Shown here one piece after another: positions 60,130-64,000 of a stretch of DNA of 64,000 bases (position 1 is its first letter; every line of letters starts with the position of its first letter). The stretch comes from Peribacillus frigoritolerans (GTDB taxonomy: Bacteria > Bacillota > Bacilli > Bacillales > DSM-1321). The position numbers and the translations under genes were made by a program. The notes beneath the pieces were generated by a model, which was not told where the DNA came from, made no database searches, and was given only the letters and a program-made list of their open reading frames with translations. Where the stretch lies: contig JAUPFL010000001.1 of NCBI GenBank assembly GCA_030562215.1, positions 2,034,501-2,098,500 on the forward strand, in the 5' to 3' direction.

Positions 60130-61873
60130 ATGGCTAAACAAAAAATGACAGCTGCTGAGTTAATTGCCTTGTATTTAGAAAAAGAGGGGTGAAACATGTT
60201 TATGGTGTACCGGGTGCTGCAATTTTACCATTCTATGATGCAGTAAAAGAATTAACTAAAATTGAATCATATATTGTTCGTCACGAACAAACGGGTGCTT
60301 TCATGGCTGATGGTTATTCAAGAGCAACTGGTGAAGTGGGCGTATGTGCTGCCACATCAGGTCCTGGTGGAACCAATTTCTTAACTGGACTTTACGGTGC
60401 ATGGATGGATTCCATTCCAATGATAGCAATTACCGGTCAACAAAAAATAGTTTAATTGGAACCATGCAATTCCAAGAAGCGCCTATCGTTGAAATGGCAA
60501 AGCCTGTAACGAAAGCTGCATACCGTTTAACTGACGGTTCGAAAGCTGCTGAATTTATCCATGAAGCATGGGTAACAGCTACTACTGGCAGAAAAGGTCC
60601 AGTTCTTCTTGATTTACCAGTTGATCAACAAAAAGTTGAAATAGAAGTCGACTTAGATGTGCTTATCGGTTCTACTCCAGTCGATAACTTACCACAAGCC
60701 TCTGACGCTGATATAGAGAAAACATTGGAATTATTAAAAGATGCTAAAAGACCGGTCTTACTTTCTGGTGGAGGGGTCAACATTGCAAACGCTACCATTG
60801 AATTGAAAGCATTAGCTGAAGAACTGCAAATCCCTGTAGTAACTTCTGGCATGGGGATGGATACATTCCCTAATGATCACCCTTTATTCGCTGGACGTAT
60901 GGGAACGATGCTTGATACTCCATTCGGTAACAAAACAATTGTTGAAGCCGACTTAGTAATCAACCTTGCCGGACGTTTCGCTGATCGTTCAACTGGTAAT
61001 GTTTCGGTATTCACACAAAACGGTAAGAAAATCATCCATGTAAATCTTGATAATAAGGAAATTGGTAAAGTTGTACCAACGGTTTTAGGTATTGTTTCTG
61101 ATGTTAAAACATTCATGGTAAAACTTGCAGAAGCCCATAAAGCACTTGGTGCTCATGTAGCTGCAACTGCCGAAGTAGGTACTAAAGTTGACTTAACTGA
61201 AGAGCGTAAGAAATGGGCACGTAAAACGGATTACACAACACTTCCAATCAGACAAGAGCGTGCATTACGAGAACTTCGTGAATTCTTGGATCGCGATGCC
61301 TTCGTATCACATGACTGCGGTATCAGCCAAATCTGGTCCTCTCAATTATTTGAAACGTATGTACCAAGAACCTACTTATTAACTGGTGGTGCGGGGACAA
61401 TGGGTTGGGGCCTTGGTGCAGCAATGGCAGCGAAACTTGCATTTCCTGAAAGACAAAGTGTAAACATCCTTGGTGATGGAAGCTTAGGGATGTCATTGCA
61501 AGATATTGCTACAGCTGCAAAGCATGATATTCCGGTCATTATTTTCTGTATGAATAACTCATTAATGGGATTAATTCGTCAACAACAAAACTGGTTCTAT
61601 AATGGACGTCAAATTTCTACGGACTTAATTTACAATAATGAATTATGTGATAATGAAGAGCGAGGAATCGACTTTGTTAAAACGGCTGAAGGTATGGGTG
61701 TTCGTGGTGAGCTTGTAACACATTATGATGATATCAAACCGGCTCTGCAACGTGCAGTTGACTCAGGTAAACCATATTTAATCGAAGTTATAGTTGATCC
61801 AGATCCAAAGAACGCATGCGAATTCTCTAATAACGGTGCACTTAACGGCTTCAAATACTCTGAAAAAGATTGA
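60130..61873 (+). CDS. ThDP-dependent carboligase, Gcl/AHAS-like, retaining the catalytic Glu (two frameshifts)
   Basis: About 582 residues with the three-domain pyruvate-oxidase/acetolactate-synthase fold: [54 protein letters not shown], and the ThDP motif [11 protein letters not shown]...NN. Overall it resembles glyoxylate carboligase, including [13 protein letters not shown] and LGIVSDVK. Bases are missing at about 60189 (a G) and 60448 (an A). Gcl enzymes have Val where others have the cofactor-activating Glu; here that residue is Glu53 (RHEQ). It could join two glyoxylates to tartronate semialdehyde or do an acetolactate-type reaction; operon context favours glyoxylate. Confidence 0.85.
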
Positions 61874-61884
61874 TTATTCCAAAT

Positions 61885-61945
61885 AATCACTACTCTTGAT
61901 CGAAGTGATTTTTTTGAAGCAATGGGATATAACCTATTGCTTCAA
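61885..61945. terminator. Terminator and adjacent hairpin
   Basis: AATCACT (61885-61891) / AGTGATT (61904-61910) with T run, immediately followed by a perfect 10-bp stem TTGAAGCAAT (61914-61923) / ATTGCTTCAA (61936-61945). Confidence 0.75.
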
Positions 61946-62028
61946 AAAACATATTAGTAATAAAAAATATTGACTGAACTTAAATAATGGGTTTATTAAA
62001 GGAGGGAAGCCGAAAAATCGGCGAAACA

Positions 62029-62980
62029 ATGTCAGCAAATCTTCATAATTCTATGAAAGTCGGAATTGTTCACTTTATGGCTTATCCTGAAACAATGGGT
62101 GGAGATGGTCCAACTGTTGAAACAATTAAGAAAATTGTACAAGATGATTTTTTTCTCTGGAATTGAAATTACATCTATTAACAATCCTGAAGAACGTAAA
62201 GAGGCTACTCAAATTTTACAATCTGGTGGAATGACTGTAGGTTTTGGTGCACAACCGATTTTATTAAGAAACAAAGGAAACCTTAATTCTTTTGATGAAG
62301 CTGAGCGTAGACGGGCTATCGATTTAGTAAAAGGCGGAATTGACCAAGCTTACGAAGTGAATGCTGCTAAACTTGGTTTCTTAAGTGGGGCTAAACCAGA
62401 TACTCAACAAGATGTTGCATTACAATTACTAACGAATTCTATCAAAGAATTATGCGATTATGCAAAATCTAAAGGTGATTTAGTACTCTCACTTGAAACA
62501 TTTGATGATGAGACTGATAAGAAATGTCTAATCGGTTCGAATAAACTTGCTGTTGAAGTTGCAAAAGAAGTTCGTAAAGTAGATCCTACTTTCGGTTTAA
62601 TGCTTGATTTAAGTCATTTACCAATGCAACGTGAAACATCTTCTGATGCATTAACGGTTGCTCGTGATTATATTAACCATGCCCATATCGGAAATTGCTA
62701 TATTAAAGATACTTCTGATCCTGCTTACGGAGATCAGCATCCCCGTTTCGGATATCCAGGAAGTGAAGTTGATGTTCCTGAATTAGCGGAGTATTTACGA
62801 TCTTTATTAGAAATTGGTTACATCGGTGAAGGTATAAAGAATATAGTCGCTTTTGAAGTGAAACCTGTTGGTACAGAATCATCAGATATTGTAATTGCAC
62901 AGTCAAAACGTACCCTCATTGATGCATGGTCATTATTACATTCAAAAAAAAGGGCGTTTAGTTGGTTAACCTGTCTATAA
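62029..62980 (+). CDS. TIM-barrel sugar isomerase/epimerase, hydroxypyruvate-isomerase-like (frameshifted)
   Basis: About 317 residues of the xylose-isomerase-like TIM barrel: KVGIVHFMAYPETMGGDG, FFSGIEITSINNPEE, LVLSLETFDDETDKK (metal Glu), FGLMLDLSHLPMQ (metal Asp/His), NHAHIGNC and VAFEVKPVG. The frame breaks at about 62148 in a T7 run. Start ATG 62029; the AGGAGG at 61999-62005 is unusually far, with a small hairpin between. In this operon it may convert tartronate semialdehyde to hydroxypyruvate (Hyi) or isomerise oxo-tetronates (OtnI); sequence alone does not decide. Confidence 0.78.
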
Positions 62981-62989
62981 CTATAAGTA

Positions 62990-63027
62990 TTAAACGGTGA
63001 CAAGTACTTTTGCTTGTCACCGTTTAA
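62990..63027 (+). terminator. Strong hairpin terminator
   Basis: Perfect 15-bp inverted repeat: 62990-63004 (TTAAACGGTGACAAG) with 63013-63027, loop of eight. It has only a weak T tract after it, but the hairpin is very stable. Confidence 0.75.
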
Positions 63028-63055
63028 TCTAAGATTTAATTAGCTTATAATACAG

Positions 63056-63080
63056 GATTCCTATTGAGCAACGACTAAAT
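63056..63080 (-). promoter_or_regulatory. 25-bp motif, site 8 (weak)
   Basis: On the minus strand: CGTTGCTCAAT with AGGAATC, 90 bp before the allantoate amidohydrolase start. Two core mismatches. Confidence 0.45.
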
Positions 63081-63170
63081 AAGGTGTTAATATGACTTTG
63101 CATTAAAAAACTGGATTTTGTAATAAATAACAAATTTTCTTAGAGATTAAATTGGCAAGGAAGTGATCGA

Positions 63171-64000
63171 TTGGTTAAACTTCAGAAGGATGTTGATGCT
63201 ATAAGAATCAACACTAGAATCGAAGAACTTGCTGCTTGTTCATCTACATCTGTTGGTGTCACTAGACTACCTTTCACAGTGGAAAGTTTAAAGGCAGAAA
63301 GGCTAGTTGAAGAGTGGATGAAAGCAGCTGGGATGACGGTAAGAAAAGATGCACTTAACAATATAATCGGACGTTATGAAGGGAAAGATCCTACAGCTCC
63401 AGTTTTAATGATTGGTTCACATTTAGATAGCGTGATTGAAGCAGGTAAATATGACGGTATTTTAGGAGTTATAACTGGAATAGAAGTTGTTCAGACTCTT
63501 AAGGATAATGGCATTATATTATATAATCCAATCGAAGTGGTGGGTTTTTGTGATGAGGAAGGAGTACGGTTTCACTCAACTTTCCTCGGTAGTAAAGCGA
63601 TTGCAGGAACTTTTACTGCTGAAGATTTAGAAAGAGCAGATGAACAAGGAATAACAATTGCCGAAGCGTTAAAAGGAATTGGTATTGCTGACCCATATGC
63701 TTTTAGTAACGCTAGTCGAAATCCAGAAGAACTTCTCGCCTATTTGGAACTTCATATCGAACAGGGGCCAGTGCTTGAGAAGGAGAATGAACCTGTCGGA
63801 ATAGTTCGTGGGATTGCTGGTGCTACAAGATTTTATTTTGAAATTATCGGGAAACCTGGACATGCAGGGACAGTTCCTGTTGCCCTTAGACAAGATGCAC
63901 TTTTAGGAGCTAGTGATCTTATTTCCTACATTGAGAACATCGCTATCCAAAATGAACCATTAGTAGCGACTATCGGTAAACTTACTGTAAGTCCGGGTGC
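63171..64000 (+). CDS. allC: Allantoate amidohydrolase / N-carbamoyl-amino-acid hydrolase (3' end beyond window)
   Basis: Open from TTG 63171 (behind GGAAGTGAT) to the window end with no stop: 276 codons of an expected 400 or more. M20 family zinc-site motifs: MIGSHLDSVIEAGKYDG, GFCDEEGVRFHSTFLGSKA, YLELHIEQGPVLEKENEPVG and IVRGIAGATRFYF, then GHAGTVPV. These match allantoate amidohydrolase (AllC/PucF) and the related L-carbamoylases. With AllB and an NCS1 permease nearby, allantoate to ureidoglycine/ureidoglycolate is the likely reaction, releasing ammonia. It is transcribed separately from the isomerase gene. Confidence 0.88.
   Translation, partial: MVKLQKDVDAIRINTRIEELAACSSTSVGVTRLPFTVESLKAERLVEEWMKAAGMTVRKDALNNIIGRYEGKDPTAPVLMIGSHLDSVIEAGKYDGILGVITGIEVVQTLKDNGIILYNPIEVVGFCDEEGVRFHSTFLGSKAIAGTFTAEDLERADEQGITIAEALKGIGIADPYAFSNASRNPEELLAYLELHIEQGPVLEKENEPVGIVRGIAGATRFYFEIIGKPGHAGTVPVALRQDALLGASDLISYIENIAIQNEPLVATIGKLTVSPG

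Noticed and set aside
1..64000. CRISPR arrays, prophage, toxin-antitoxin or phage-defence islands
   Set aside because: No regularly spaced short repeats, no Cas, integrase, restriction or structural phage genes were recognised on either strand.

Overview
The window looks like chromosome from an endospore-forming, low-GC Bacillaceae, probably a Bacillus/Peribacillus-type soil organism. The basis is a spoVR homologue, GGAGG ribosome binding sites, many TTG and GTG starts, a Bce-type two-component/ABC module, a YwrC/ChrA-like chromate module and CcpA (cre)-like sites. No rRNA, tRNA, CRISPR array, transposase or prophage gene was recognised. About 30 of roughly 60 genes are split by frameshifts, nearly all single missing bases at or near short homopolymers, with an intact continuation in another frame. 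I read this as an error-rich assembly rather than mass gene decay, and I give the reconstructed full spans.

Layout. 0-2 kb: a small secreted protein, a radical SAM/SPASM protein and a GC-rich dispersed repeat. 2-7 kb: an RpiR regulator with an N-succinylamino-acid racemase operon (M20 desuccinylase, GNAT succinyltransferase, enolase-superfamily racemase) and a YkvI-type permease; together they probably convert D-amino acids to L-amino acids. 7-9 kb: spoVR. 9-14 kb: an extended arsenic region (ArsN1-like acetyltransferase, MarR regulator, Cys-tailed flavoprotein, then arsR-arsB-arsC behind twin operators). 14-29 kb: housekeeping and stress genes: SurA-like lipoprotein, HD-GYP protein, two two-component systems, TVP38 protein, Lrp/ChrA chromate module, EamA exporter, BceRS facing BceAB, and a truncated globin.

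29-46 kb is a catabolic island. It holds a GntR regulator, an HpaB/HpaC-type two-component flavin monooxygenase, a FAD synthetase with a degenerate kinase domain, a DUF2848 protein, a bicupin, three nitrilase-superfamily amidases, a YtcJ-type amidohydrolase, an IclR regulator, two MFS carriers and an APC permease. A GTATAC-centred palindrome recurs in front of its operons. The likely substrate is an aromatic or N-heterocyclic amide, but it cannot be named from sequence.

46-64 kb is a second catabolic island for ureides and glyoxylate. It holds an MFS carrier, a class II aldolase, a thiol peroxidase, a GntR regulator, an NCS1 permease, allantoinase, an IclR regulator, a split transketolase, a DUF1537 acid-sugar kinase, a glyoxylate-carboligase-like ThDP enzyme, a TIM-barrel isomerase and an allantoate amidohydrolase running off the end. 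A 25-bp motif (GRAAC-N3-GTTGYTTATT-N2-GNRAC) occurs up to eight times, before nearly every transcription unit here. The gene set suggests an undescribed route from allantoin-derived glyoxylate to DHAP: carboligation, isomerisation to hydroxypyruvate, transketolase transfer onto glyoxylate giving 3-oxo-tetronate, then phosphorylation and decarboxylation. This is an inference that biochemistry could test.
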